The notes: generated from the sequence alone by a model not told the origin. A DNA stretch of 64,000 nt from Dactylis glomerata (GCA_007115705.1 QXEO01000382.1:6346963-6410962), one strand, 5' to 3'. Shown: positions 10,189-22,437, counted from the stretch's first letter. Made by a program: numbers and translations.

Positions 10189-10200
10189 GTTTTATATAGG
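10189..10200 (-). promoter_or_regulatory. TATA box of the CACTA transposase gene
   Basis: On the minus strand CCCTATATAAAAC lies just inside the motif cluster and is followed by a pyrimidine-rich leader-like stretch. It points towards the transposase ATG at 8836, so a long leader, possibly with an intron (TTATATAATGCAG immediately precedes the ATG), is implied. The second minus copy has lost this region by deletion. In the plus-strand copy the Copia insertion at 21303 separates it. Confidence 0.6.
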
Positions 10201-10205
10201 GAAGT

Positions 10206-10457
10206 CATTAGTCCCGGTTGGTATTACCAACCGGGACTAAAGGGTTGGTCTTTAGTCCCGGTTGGTATTACCAGCCGGGACTAATGAGTGTGGCAACGGT
10301 CGGATTCTATCCTAGAGACTTTAGTCCCGGTTCGTAATACGAAACGGGACTAAAGGTTAAAAACGAACCGGGACTAATGGTTTCTGGGGTCCTGCGGCCG
10401 AAAAACTCGGTGGGGCCCAGGGTATCAGTCCCGATTCATATTGCAACCGGGACTAAT
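10206..10457. repeat. CACTA subterminal inverted motifs
   Basis: At least four fold-back pairs of TTAGTCCCGGTTGGT and ACCAACCGGGACTAA, with variants such as GGTTCGT and GATTCAT, lie within 285 bases of the terminus. This is the usual place for binding sites of the element-encoded DNA-binding protein in CACTA elements. Confidence 0.85.
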
Positions 10458-10471
10458 GCCCTAGAATATTA

Positions 10472-10490
10472 GGCCGGTTTTCCACTAGTG
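10472..10490 (-). repeat. CACTA terminal inverted repeat
   Basis: CACTAGTGGAAAACCGGCC on the minus strand starts with the family-defining CACTA. The sequence right of 10490 is the same flank as right of 33033. Confidence 0.9.
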
Positions 10491-10850
10491 GTCTAATGCA
10501 TATATACGAATACAGATGTCCTTTTTTTGTGGCAGGATGTTTCAATCTTTTTATTGAAAAAGGTCTTTTGTTGAGTCGAGCAGTAGTTTAATTATTGTAC
10601 TTAGGATCCATAAAAAAGTTCAGAGCTAGACTACATCTGAGTACGAACGACAAGAGCTGTGAAGGACGCATGAGACTTGGCGGCAAACCAACATGGATGG
10701 TGAAACTAAAAAAGGGATGTGTTAATTAATGGGCTGGACCTAGGTAAAATGTAAGAGGTATATACATATCCCTTTTACTGGAGAATATTGATAATGATGA
10801 ACCGGAGATAGAATCTTATAGTACTAATATGCAGGGACCGGAAGAAGACA
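10491..10850. other. Unassigned flank between CACTA and LINE (copy 1)
   Basis: I recognise no gene or repeat here. It is duplicated almost unchanged at 33034-33393. It may be the ancestral target DNA of both the CACTA element and the LINE. Confidence 0.5.
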
Positions 10851-11293
10851 TTTTTTTTACCCAATGGGTCAAAACCCATCGATTTCCATTATAGAAACCG
10901 GCATAGTTTTACAGGAAGGAAAAGTGAAAGAAAAAGAAAAACACCAGAGAGGGATTCTACAAATCCCCCTCCCACGTTATCACAAGTTCAAAACAGACGC
11001 AATCCCAACAAAGCCACGCAGGGCCGGGATCTACGAAAATAGATAAACCATTTGATTTTACAAAACCAGCAAACGATGTCTGGACTTCAAGATCACACAC
11101 CCACCAGACACCAGCAATGCAGCAATCTACATGAATTGAACCAAAACGATAGGGAGAAGCAGCAGACGAAAACTTTTTCAGCCAGTAATCCAGAGCACAC
11201 TAGGAGCCCAACCATGAGATCTCGAGTACGCCTCCCTGACCACCATCTTCAGTTTATCCACCCCAGCTTCAACTCTTCCTCTGTCTTGGTCTG

Positions 11294-11637
11294 TGACGAG
11301 GGTTAACTCGGCAAATGTCCTAGATGAAGGACTTAGGATCGGGGGAAGAGGGCGTCGGATGAACTCAAAGGTAAAGGTCAGTCAAATAAGGCGTGATTAT
11401 GCGTGTATCGAGAATAAGTGTGGTGCTCAATTGGCTCAATCTCAATCTGTCTCTGGCCGGCCTCTCCTGACCCCTATATATAGGTGGCCAGGTCTCAAGG
11501 ATCTGGTCGGGTTCAATACAAATTACAGTGTCTGTATACGAGATGATGTCGTATTTCGACTATGTCTATGACTGGGCCTATCTTAACGGGCCTCAGGGGT
11601 ACAAAGATAACGGGCTCTATTAGCTATACCCTTGTCA
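11294..11637 (-). mobile_element. Solo LTR (344 bp) of a Gypsy A-like family, in LINE copy 1
   Basis: The termini are TGACAAGGG ... CCTCGTCA on the minus strand. It is flanked by GTCTG (11289-11293) and GTTTG (11638-11642), a 5-bp target duplication with one change. The start, the TATA box (CCTATATATAG) and the end match the 335-bp LTR at 47403-47737, so the two belong to related families. The same solo LTR is at 33837-34180, so it was there before the block duplication. Confidence 0.85.
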
Positions 11638-13824
11638 GTTTGTCTTCCAGAAAGCCCAGCCAGAAAGAACATTACACAGCCTTGAAATCACATTTGCAGG
11701 GTCATTTGGGTATTTTCTATTAAAACATGCATCATTTCTGGTTTTCCAAAGTGTCCAACAAAGTGCCCCAGCACCACAAAGCACTAGATTTCTCTGGTTT
11801 TGAGGAAAGGATTTTATCCAACCCCCAAACAGATCCTCAACTCTGTCTGGCGGCCTATTCAAATGAAAAACACATAAAACCACCTGCCAAGCAAGTTTGG
11901 CTAGGCCACAACCAAACAGCAGGCGGTTGATAGTTTCTTTCTCACTGCAAAACTGACACTGGTCCATCCTCATTTCAGTACGTTATCTTTGGTTAGGATA
12001 CTATTTTTAAGCACGTCCCAGAGAAAAATTCTGACTTTCATGGGGATCTTGATCTTCCACATGAATTTCTGAGGAAAGCTGCCTTCTGCCGTCAACTAAA
12101 GATACAGATCTTTAACTCTAAAGGTTCCACTAGAACCAATCTTCCATTTCACCCTATCAGGTTCTTCTACAAGTTGAAATTCATCCACCAACCTCTTAAC
12201 TTCATTCCATTGTTGTAAAGTTTCTCCATATAGCATTCTTCTGAATTGGAAGGCCCCCCAGCCTTCATTTTTTGCTGCCTTTACAATAGTATCTTTCTGG
12301 AAGGTCAATAGATAGAGTCTAGGGAACTGAACAGCTAGAGGTGAATTGTTCACCCACTTATCAGTCCAAAACAAGGTTTTCTCACCATTTTTTATGATTC
12401 TCTCACAATGTTGTTGGAAGATTGGGTTAACAGACATCAGCCCATGCCAAAAGTGAGAACACCCATGTCCCACTTCTGCATTAGCAAGCACCTGATTTTG
12501 CAAGTATTTCCTTGACAACAGCTGCTGCCAGGTACCTTATGTGTTTTCCAATTTCTAGAGCCACTTGCAGAGTAGACTCTTATTCATAGTAACAAGATCC
12601 AGTACTCCCAATCCTCCAGAATCCTTTGGTAGGCACACAGTGTGCCAGTTTATTAGATGGTATCTTTTTCTCCCATCAATCTACTGCCATACCATTCTCT
12701 TCCTATGCATATCTGCTTTGTTAATAAACCCTTTAGGTGCCTCCTGGAAGGATACCATGTATAATGCAATGCTACTCAAGCAAGCATTAACCAAGGTTAC
12801 CCTATCTCCAATGGATAGCATATTCCCTTTCCATCCAGCAATCTTCTTGCCAAATTTATCTTCCACAGGCTCCCACTGAGATACTGCTAGCTTCTTTTCA
12901 TCAATTGGCATTCCCAAGTATTTCATGGGTAAATCAGCAGGACAAGTGAAAATCTCACTGTAATACTGAGCTTTCTCTTTAGCTGCCCCTAGACAGTAAA
13001 TCTCACTTTTGTGGAAGTTTATCTTCAGACAAGAAATCTGTTCAAACAAACAGAGTATAAATTTGATATTTCTAGCATTTTCCAAATCATCATCTAGCAG
13101 AAGGATTGTGTTATCTGCATACTGCAAAATCGACACACCTCCATTCACCAAGTGTGGCACTAGTCCCTTAACTAGCCCTTCTGCTTGTGCCTTTATAATT
13201 AACATTGCCAAACCATCTCCCACTATGTCAAACAAAATTGGGGATAGAGGATCACCCTGCCTCACCCCTGCATAAGTGGGAAAATATTGTCCAATTGTGT
13301 CATTTACTTTAATAGAACATCTTCCCCCTCTGACTACTTTCATTATCCAGTCACAGAGAACATCTCCTAGGCCTCTTGCTTGCATCATTTGAAACAAAAA
13401 AGCCCAATTGACCTTATCATATGCCTTTTCAAAATCAATTTTGAGAAGGACTCCAGACATTTTTTTTATGAATAGTTTCATCAAGAATAACAATCCCCTC
13501 CATAATATATTTGTTTCTGATAAATGCAGTGTGAGTGTCTGCAATGATCTTATGGATAGAATTCACCTGGGAACCCCTCAGGTCCAACAACCCTATTATG
13601 TTTCATCTCAAAGATAACTCTTTTAATTTCTTCCAAATCAAAAGGTTTAGTCAACTCCTATCTATCTTCCTTAGTGGGCTGCTTACATTCAATATCATTC
13701 AGATTCAAAGATGAAACAGTAGAAGGACCAAACAACTACTTATAAAAGTCAGTAACATGTTTGATCAGTTCACTTTCCCTATAAATCTCCTCTCCATTAT
13801 TCTGCAAAACTGAAATGTAATTCT
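11638..13824 (-). pseudogene. LINE ORF2: reverse transcriptase and zf-RVT domain, copy 1
   Basis: The reverse transcriptase core (about 13470-12690) shows KIDFEKAYDKVNW, AGVRQGDPLSPILFD and LQYADNTILLLDDD. The last carries YADN where the family has YADD, so a catalytic aspartate is lost. Downstream come the connection region (GHGCSHFWHGLM ... FWTDKWVNNSPLA) and a zinc-binding RT tail (CQFCSEKETINRLLFGC, ALCWTLWKTRNDACF). In-frame stops and shifts break it in several places (for example after MVWQ near 12681). The family enzyme would copy LINE RNA at nicked chromosomal DNA. Dead in this copy. Confidence 0.88.
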
Positions 13825-14621
13825 ATCAATAATCAATAGCGGGATCTGGAAACCCATATTGACTCCCACATATTCATCGATGATCATATCGGATGAACCA
13901 TGATGCCAGGATTCAATTAATCCCGTATATGTATTCCCTTCGTCACGCGATATTTTACTTGCCCGAGATTCGATCGTCGGTATCGGCATACCTAGTTCAA
14001 TCTCGTTCATAGCAAGTACTTTACTCGTTCCGTAATCCGATATCACTTTGTGATTAACTCCTTAACCACATGCTTGCAAGCGGTGTTGATATCGATTACC
14101 GAGTGGGCCCGAAGTATATCTCTCCGACTCGGGAGGGACAAATTCCATCTCGATACATACAACCCAACAAGTACTTTCCGATCACCTGAGAGACACCTTT
14201 ATGATCACCCTATCATAGGATGACGTTTGATGACCTCAAAGCTTTCTTCCGATACCAGGGAGTTGTATTATCTCATGGTCTAAGGAATGCAATACTTGAC
14301 ATAGGAAAAAGCTTTGCAAAGATGAACACAATGACACGATCTAATTGCTCTGCTTTATTTGGGTCTGTCCATCACATCATTCTCCTAATGATATGATCTC
14401 ATTATTAATTGACAACTCATGTCTATGGTTAGGAAACCTTAACCATCATTAATCAATGAGCTAGTCTAGTAGAGGCGTACTAGGGACACAGTGTTGTTCA
14501 TAAACCACACAAGTATTAATGTTTCCACTTAATACAATTATAGCATGGAGTATAAACATTATCATGAACAAGAAATATGATAATAACAATATTATTATTG
14601 CCTCTAGGGAATATTCCTTTA
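13821..14621 (-). mobile_element. Truncated 3' LTR of the minus-strand Copia element
   Basis: It matches 20503-21303 base for base except for about ten changes. The right end reads ATTCCTTTA, where the intact LTR has ATTCCTTCA, so the terminal TG has become TA. The left end stops in the middle of the LTR against LINE sequence. I read this as the start of the second unit of a tandem duplication and not as a simple deletion. Confidence 0.88.
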
Positions 14622-14632
14622 GTCTCCCACTT
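14622..14632 (-). other. Polypurine tract of the Copia element
   Basis: AAGTGGGAGAC on the minus strand sits directly against the 3' LTR. It is the BARE/Angela-type plus-strand primer. Confidence 0.8.
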
Positions 14633-17600
14633 GCACTAGAGTCAATAATATAGTTAATACTTGCGCCTTCAACACCTATGGCATTCCAGTGTTACTCATA
14701 CGCGTTGCACGTGGTAAACCTTATCTACGGGTCTGACACTTTCAGGTCCGTTTGTATTTGCATATCTTTTGCGTCATCACGCATTACTCATCTTGACATG
14801 AGATGGCATCGTATAAACTTGGTCTTCTGGTGAGACCTTTGTATCTTGGCCGAGACTATGTTGTCACTATTGTCATACAATAGAACTACATAGTACTAGC
14901 ACACTTAGAAAAATAGCGATATCCACCGTGCGTCGAATACTCATTGGTCCGCACACATCGGTATGTATGATTTCCAATAAGTTCGTTGCTCGCTCCATTA
15001 TTCTGGAGAACGGGTTTTTTGATCATCTTGCCCATGAGGCATGGCTTGCACGTGTCAAATGATTCAAAATCAAGAGACTCCAAAAGTCCATCAGAATGGA
15101 GTTTCTTTATGCGTTTTATGCCAATATGACCTGGACGACAGTGCCACAAATAAGTTGGATTATCACTATCCACTTTGCATCTTTTATGCCGCTTCTAAAG
15201 CGATTATATACTTAGCCCTCGTTGTAGTGTCCACCACAATATTAACATTGGAACTCATCCAAGACATCATGGAACTTTCTTCCATCTTATTATGCCACCT
15301 TCTAACTCAAAACAAAAGGCTTAAAATTGAGATAAAATTTTACTTGTATGTGTGACAAAGCCAATGTAACTCATTGCAATGAACCATTTGTCACTTCTGC
15401 ATACAGAACATATTCTTACTTCTTCGAAAGTGCATAAGAATATCTTTACTATTGTCCAACGATCATCATATGAATGCTATAACCTTTAGAGCATTGGACA
15501 CATCTGGATCTACATATCATGGTATACAAGATTGATAAAATCATTCTTGTGGTTTCACTCATCAAGTGTCAAAACAATTGATTCTTGCTCCAACCTCTTC
15601 CATGCAACAAGAACCGTTCTTATTGTTTCCATATTGAACAAATTCAATATTTCATCTATGTACTCTGGCAAAACTATATTAGTGCCTCAATCTATCTGCA
15701 TAGACATTGATGCTTAATATTCTAGTTTTACCTAAGTCTTTCATCAAAAACTAATTTTAATGAAAACTTAACAATATCAAGAAAAACACATTATTTTCAA
15801 TAAACGATATGTAACCTACATAAAGCATTAGAAATATGTCTTAGCGCTCCCACTTACTTTCTTGTAATACAAGCATCTTCAAATATCTTGATGAAATTAA
15901 CACTTTAACATTTTCATCATTGAAGATTCCAACTTCGCTATGCTTACTTCTACCATAGAAGTTTGCATACATATCTAGCAACCTTTGAATCAACAAAACC
16001 CATTGGGCCGTGTCAATTACACGTCCTTGGTGTGCATTCCGGTAGAGGAACGTTGTTTCGTTTATTCAACTATCATATCTCAATATGTAATTGTTGCTAG
16101 AAAAATCCATATGACGAAGTCAGGGCCCATCATCGCTTCTTTGTATATTGTTGGTTACTATTATCTAATAATATCTCGTCCTCAAATCTTACTATTTGAT
16201 TACGACCAACTTGGTTAAATAGGAACTTCGATGTTGTGACTACAACATATTGTAGACGCGTGAGCTATGAATGTAGTTGCCGCTTCCAGAACATTTTCTG
16301 GTGCTGTGCTACTCTGATCATCTTGCTCAGATTCAACAACCTCATCAAGTTCTATCTTCCTCCCACTTAAACCTTTCGCGAGAAACTCCTTCATAAGAAA
16401 TTCACTTCTTTTAGTGACAATCACTATGTGTTTGGGTTCATAATAGAAGGAATACCCATCGACATTCTTTGGGATAACCTACAAAGACTTACTAATCCGA
16501 TTTTGGTTGTAAACATTTTACATATGCCGTGCATACCAAAATTTAAGAAAAGACAACTATAAATTGTACGGTGTCATTTCAGCGGATTATGATGGTGCTC
16601 TATTCAGTGAAAAGCGGTAGTCTCTAAAGCATAATCCACAAATTATATTGGTAGTTTTATATAATCATTGCTCTAATCATGTCAAACAAGGTTTGATTAC
16701 ATCCATCGAAAACTCCATACTCCTATGGTGTTTATCATGATGCAAGTTTGTGGAACAATTCCTCTAACTCTTAGATGTTTGCTAAACTTGTAACTCAAAT
16801 ATTCTTCTTTATGATCTAATCATACAACTTGAATATTCTTGTTACAACAATTTTCACTTCATAAATTGAACAATTTCATACTTCTATCTCATCAAGTAGA
16901 TATACCGTACATCTATTCGAGTCATTGATGAAATAGAAAATATAACATGCTCGACTTCACATATGAACTACATACATCAACATGTACGATCTCCATGTAG
17001 TTAGTCGCTTGTTCTTTCTATGGCCCATGAACGGAGTTTAATCATCTTTAGGAAAAGTCTCACAAGCGTCAATCAATTCAAAATCAAATGACTCGCAAAT
17101 CTATCAATATAGAATTTCTTTCATGTTTTGTTTCCAATATGACTTAAACGGCGGTGTCACATATAAGTGAAATTTGTTTTGTCTTGCGACCTTTAGCATT
17201 AGTGTTATAAATGTCTATTTCACCAACAAGATAATAATACTCTATCCATCGATTATGGAAGACGGTAATAATTTGAACAACCATTGCTCTCATAATACTA
17301 GAACAAAATAACAATTATTAAGTTCTTAACATATCTAGAAGGCTAGGTTTTATGCCGACGAGAAGCACAATAACACTTTTATTTGTATCTCGACATGCAT
17401 CATTACCATATTCTTTTACTAGTTACTTAGGCCATTGTACTTCTTGTATTGTGTTGCTTTGTATGACATTTCATACCAACAAATCAGTATCGAATACCCA
17501 AGAATTATATTGTTAACAAGCAAAAGAATTCATCTATAACATGTATATCATTTATATACCTGAGCTGGACAATTCCAGTCTTTTCCTTTTTCTACCAAAT

Positions 17601-19564
17601 AATTTTGCAGATCCTATTTAGCATTTCCTCTCTTTTTAGAAGAATCTATCGACATCAATAGTGGCGTCAATCATTTGACACACAGTCCAAAGGATTTTTA
17701 GTCAAATACTAATAGCCTTGGATTTTGCACTTTGAAGTGGATCGCCATCATCATATGATTGGTATTCTTCCAGATTACATTCTTTAGTATTCTTTTGGTA
17801 TAGCAAAACAATTTAGCCGATACCTTTTCATTCGTCCTATCATGACATCTTTCATGATGAAACTACTATAGCTTATAAGGATGAATGCAAGTATAATATT
17901 AGTTCCCAAACTTTTGGGTGATCGGGACGCCTAGCATCTTCAATCTTCGCATATAGTCATACATTATGAGCATATGTTCTTTTACTAAATTATACTTCAT
18001 CATTTTGCAAACAATCAAAGTCTTAGATATCAAATATCTTTCACTTCTTATTTGTTTCTGAAACAATTCTTTCAGCTCGATGATCACTTTGATTCTCAAA
18101 CAATTTTGAAGATCAATTTATCATGAAGGCAAACATATGATCTTTAGATACTAAAGTTGAATCGTTGCTCTTAGATTAATACAATTTATTAAATCGTATG
18201 GAGCAAGCAAGGTTTGCTAAAGTTTGCAATAGGACTTAATCTTTAGTCTTGACATTCTAACTAAACGGCACTAGACCGAAAAGTGAGTATCCAGAATTCT
18301 ATAGTTCTTTTGACTCAATTAAGCTAAGTGTCGGTGGGAAACGGTGCCAAAGACTACAACGACTTATGAAAATACAACAAGATTTAGTTCAAGATAATTA
18401 GTTCAAGTTAATCAAATCACTAATGAACTCCCACTAAATTCAACATCCCTCAAAGTTGTTTAGTGAAGCATGATCCAAATTCACTACACCGAGACCGATC
18501 ATCACGTGAATGATGTAGCTTTAATGGTGAACATCAACATGTTGATCATATCATCCATATGACTCATGCTTGACCTTTCGGTCCGTGTGTTCCGAGGCCA
18601 TGTCTGTACATGCTAGGCTCGTCAAGTCAAACCCAAGTATTTCCGCGTGTGCAAAACTGGCTTGCACCCGTTGTATGTGAACGTAGAGTTTATAGCACCC
18701 GATCATCATGAGATGCTTCAACACGACGAACTTTCGCAACGGTGCATACATGGGGAGAACACAATTTTATCTTGATCTTTAATTGAGGAATCATCTTAAA
18801 ATGCTACCGTCGCGATCTAAGCATAATAAGATACATAAAAGGATAAACATCACATGCATATAATTTTATGTGACATGGTATAGCCAATCTCCACGCAATG
18901 ATCTCCATCTTGTGCGTGCCGGCATGATCTCCATCACTCCACCATGATTGCCTCCACCACGAATAGCAACTACAACTATTGCTAACTACTTAGCAATAAA
19001 GTAAAGCTATTACATGGCGTATAAGAAGTTGACACGCAGGTCATACACAATTATAAAGACAACCATATGGCTCCTGCCGGTTGTGAACTCATCGACATGC
19101 AAGTCGTGAAATATTACAAAACATGATCATCGCATACATCACATATATCACATCACATCTTGTGGCCATACCATATCACAAAACACTCCCTGCAAAAACA
19201 AGTTAGACGCCTCTACTTTGTTGTTGCATGTTTTATGTGGCTTATGGGAGTAGCAAGTTAAGAACGATTCTTACCTACGAAAATCCACAACGGTGATATT
19301 ATGGTTGCTAACATCCGTTGTAAATCTCATGACTACTATAGTGAGAGAAACTGGCATCCACCAGCCGCATGTGTGGAACAAGCCACACGTCAAGTGCGGA
19401 GCCGATCTCGCGAACGAGGTCGCGTAAAGTTGGCCTGGACCGCTTTGATCTCACTATGCCGCGCCATAAGAAATACAAAACAAAGAGGTTTGCAACAGAA
19501 AACATCAACGCCCGCAACAAGCATGTTGCGTTCTACTCGTGAAACACATCTACGCATAGATCTA

Positions 19565-19576
19565 GCTCTGATACCA
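19565..19576 (-). other. Primer-binding site of the Copia element
   Basis: TGGTATCAGAGC on the minus strand starts one base after the 5' LTR. This is the sequence complementary to the 3' end of initiator tRNA-Met, used by BARE/Angela-type elements. Confidence 0.9.
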
Positions 19577-19577
19577 C

Positions 19578-21303
19578 TGAAGGGTTTCGCAGCATAGTAA
19601 ATCAAAAAATTTCCTACGGATGCGAACAAGAAAGCCAAGATCTAATCTAGGAGATGTAATCAACGAGAGAGGTAGATGATATCTTCATACCCTTGAAGAT
19701 ATCGCACAGCGGAAACGTTCAACAGAACGTGGATGATGTAGTCGTACTAGCCGTCTCCTCCCCGCGATCCGATCCGATCCTACGCCGCAAGTGGCGGCGC
19801 CTCCGAGAGATGCACACGTACGGTGCAGCGACGTCTCCTCCTTCCTTGGACCAGCAAGTATGGTGGAGAGATAGATTGGATCTGCAGCACGACGGCGTGG
19901 TGCTTATGGTGGAGAGTTTCTGTGGCAGGGCTTCGCCTACGCACAGTCGCGAGAGAGGGAGGTGGAGGGGCAGCAGTTGGCCGGCGGCTAGGGTTGGAGT
20001 TGAGCACGCCCCAGCCCTCCCCTCCCCTTTAAATAGGTCAAGGGGGGCGGCCAAGGGGGCTGCCTTAGCCTCCAAGTCAAGCCGGTGGCCCCAGGAAGAA
20101 AACTTGCCCCCTATGTTTCCTTTGCCTTGGCCCATAAGAAAACCCTAGGGTTTTGCCCTTGGCCTCATAGGACAAGTGGGCATGGACGACCAGGCCCATG
20201 TAGGCATCACCCTTTGGTCCATGTGGACCCTTTGGGGCATGTGGGCCCCACCATGGAGCCCTTCGGAACTTTCTAGAACATTCCGGTACTCTACCGAAAA
20301 AGTCCAGAACTTTTCCGAAACCCAAAAACTGCTTTCCATTATATGAATCTTATTCTCCGGACCATTCCGGAACCTCTCGTGATGTCCTGGATCTCATCCG
20401 AGACTCCGACCAAAAACTCATAAACCAATTATCCATTCTATCCTAGCGTCGATGCACGTTAAGTGTGTGACCCTACGGGTTCGAGAATATGCAGACATGA
20501 TCTTCTATCAATAATCAATAGCGGGATCTGGAAACCCATATTGACTCCCACATATTCATCGATGATCATATCAGATGAACCACGATGCCAGGATTCAATT
20601 AATACCGTATATGTATTCCCTTCGTCACGCGATATTTTACTTGCCCGAGATTCGATCGTCGGTATCGGCATACCTAGTTCAATCTCGTTCACAGCAAGTA
20701 CTTTACTCGTTCCGTAATCCGATATCACTTTGTGATTAACTCCTTAACCACATGCTTGCAAGCGGTGTTGATATCGATTACCGAGTGGGCCCGAAGTATA
20801 TCTCTCTGACTCGGGAGGGACAAATTCCATCTCGATACATACAACCCAACAAGTACTTTCCGATCACCTGAGAGACACCTTTATGATCACCCTATCATAG
20901 GATGACGTTTGATGACCTCAAAGCTTTCTTTCGATACCAGGGTGTTGTATTATCTCATGGTCTAAGGAATACAATACTTGACATAGGAAAAAGCTTCGCA
21001 AAGATGAACACAATGACACGATCTAATTGCTCTGCTTTATTTGGGTCTGTCCATCACATCATTCTCCTAATGATATGATCTCATTATTAATTGACAACTC
21101 ATGTCTATGGTTAGGAAACCTTAACCATCATTAATCAATGAGCTAGTCTAGTAGAGGCGTACTAGGGACACAGTGTTGTTCATAAACCACACAAGTATTA
21201 ATGTTTCCACTTAATACAATTATAGCATGGAGTATAAACATTATCATGAACAAGAAATATGATAATAACAATATTATTATTGCCTCTAGGGAATATTCCT
21301 TCA
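19578..21303 (-). mobile_element. 5' LTR of the Copia element (1,726 bp)
   Basis: The LTR runs TGAAGGAATATTCC (minus, from 21303) to ...ACCCTTCA (19578), giving TGAAGG/CCTTCA terminal inverted repeats. A primer-binding site follows. A TATA-like CTATTTAAAGG (minus, about 20027-20037) would start element RNA. It is inserted in the 5' region of CACTA(+), at the point equivalent to about 9964 in the minus copy. Confidence 0.93.
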
Positions 21304-21354
21304 TTTTATGGGAGCAATTATTTACATGTTTATTTGATTATGTGTACAAGTAGG

Positions 21355-21510
21355 TGAAGATAGAGGTAAAAATAGAGGTAGAGGTAGAGATAGAGATATA
21401 GATAGAATTAAAAATAAAAATAGAAGTAGACATAGCTAACATAGAAATAGAAATAGAGATAGAGATAGAAATAGAAAAATAGAAATAGTGATAGAAATAG
21501 AGATAGATGC
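21355..21510. repeat. AGATAG-type microsatellite (mirror of 9766-9905)
   Basis: Imperfect GATAGAGATAGAAATAGA repeats lie at the left edge of the plus-strand CACTA copy, 50 bases from the Copia insertion. Confidence 0.8.
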
Positions 21511-21519
21511 CGTAGGGCG

Positions 21520-22030
21520 GAGCTTCCGAAGATGCCGTAGGGCGTGAGCACCGACGACATCTTCGAGAAGCTCCGCCACGGGAGATTTCTCAACCCTTTA
21601 CGCAACACTGTTAGAGGAGATGGAGTCTTTCATGGGCTTGCAGGGAAATTTTTCCGAGGCGGAGCTTCCGAAGATGCCGTAGGGCGTGAGCACCAACGAC
21701 ATCTTTGAGAAGCTCCGCCACGGGAGATTTCCCAACCCTTTATGCAACACTGTTAGAGGAGATGAAGTCTTTCACGGGCTTGCAGGGAAATTTTTTCGAG
21801 GCGGAGCTTCCGAAGATGCCGTAGGGCGTGAGCACCAACGACATCTTCGAGAAGCTCCGCCACGGGAGATTTCCCAACCCTTTACTCCATAACTGTTAGA
21901 GGAGATGGAGTCTTTCATGGGCTTGCAGGGAAATTTTTCCGAGGCAGAGCTTCCAAAGATGCCATAGGGCGTGAGCACCAACGACATCTTCGAGAAGCTC
22001 TGCCACGGGAGATTTCCTAACCCTTTCCTC
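21520..22030. repeat. 145-bp tandem repeats (mirror of 9245-9765)
   Basis: The unit is the same as in the minus copy, in reverse orientation, with about 3.5 units. Confidence 0.85.
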
Positions 22031-22211
22031 CATCCATGGGGATGAAACTCTCCCTACCTTCGAGCTATGCTTGCCATGGCGTATCGATGCTCCTTTTATA
22101 GGCACGGCGCCGCTTCTACTTGTGTCTTGTTCCTCCGACAGGGGCGTCGTGCGCTACATGCTTTATCTCATCGAGCAGTGCATCAACCCATGCATACTTA
22201 TCCTGCCAATA

Positions 22212-22340
22212 GCTTTAGTCTCGGTTGCACCCACCAGCCGGGACTAAAGGTTACCCACACGTCCTTATCCCACCGACGGTTTTGTTAGATGACACAAAAA
22301 CCACCTTTAGTCCCGGTTGTACCAACCAGCCGGGACTAAA
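22212..22340. repeat. CACTA motif pairs upstream of the transposase, plus copy
   Basis: Two fold-back pairs of TTTAGTCCCGGTTG and CCGGGACTAAAG lie about 100 bases before the transposase ATG, as in the minus copies. Confidence 0.8.
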
Positions 22341-22437
22341 ATTTTGTTAACTTATTCTTACTTATCAAACTAAAATTAGAGAAAGAAATAGAAATTGTAT
22401 ATTTGATTTGCGTTTGATATGTACTTATATAATGCAG

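Larger units (their letters stand above)
1450..10490 (-). mobile_element. CACTA (En/Spm-type) transposon, minus strand, 3' end missing
   Basis: Read on the minus strand it starts at a CACTA terminus (CACTAGTGGAAAACCGGCC, 10490 to 10472). The order is then: subterminal inverted motifs, promoter, transposase gene (8836 to 4235), a 162-bp AT-rich tandem array, a second motif cluster, an ORF2 promoter and 5' exon, a minisatellite intron and ORF2. It is cut at 1450, so the other terminus is absent. A Helitron (6142-7439) sits in the transposase gene. Without the Helitron, about 7.7 kb of element remains. The bases after 10490 (GTC) could be a 3-bp target duplication, but without the other end this cannot be tested. 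Confidence 0.9.
10851..13824 (-). mobile_element. L1-type LINE, copy 1, 5' cut by duplication junction
   Basis: The minus-strand element ends in an A-run (T 10851-10858 on plus) after a 3' untranslated region. It reads back through a zinc-binding reverse transcriptase tail, the reverse transcriptase core, and stops at 13821-13824, where it joins a Copia LTR. The same LINE continues much further at 33394-40050. A small solo LTR (11294-11637) splits the 3' end of the coding region. Confidence 0.9.
14622..19577 (-). pseudogene. Decayed Copia gag-pol interior
   Basis: The minus-strand order from the primer site is: untranslated leader (about 18750-18550), gag remnant (18099-17899, ERYLISKTLIVCKMMKYN), GAG-pre-integrase remnant (about 17210-17030), integrase-to-RT linker (16424-16330, EFLMKEFLAKGLSGRKIELDE is typical), RT end (about 15720-15380, QSTYIDEIL-like with stops) and RNase H pieces (near 15190 and 14880-14760). 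All frames carry many stops and shifts. A second, better preserved GAG-pre-integrase segment (14890-15173, LWHCRPGHIG ... CKPCLMGKM) lies inside the RNase H region, where it does not belong. Nothing here can encode an active polyprotein. Confidence 0.75.
13821..21303 (-). mobile_element. Angela/BARE-1-like Copia retrotransposon, 3' end cut
   Basis: 5' LTR, primer site, decayed interior, polypurine tract and partial 3' LTR are all present in the right order on the minus strand. The two LTRs differ at about ten of 800 aligned positions by eye, so the insertion is fairly young although the interior is heavily decayed. This suggests a defective element moved in trans. Confidence 0.88.

Noticed and set aside
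11294..11637. A MITE in the LINE
   Set aside because: The TGAC ... GTCA ends, TATA box and similarity to the Gypsy A LTR with a 5-bp duplication fit a solo LTR better.
19560..19580. tRNA-like sequence
   Set aside because: TGGTATCAGAGC is only the short primer-binding site complementary to a tRNA end. No cloverleaf surrounds it.
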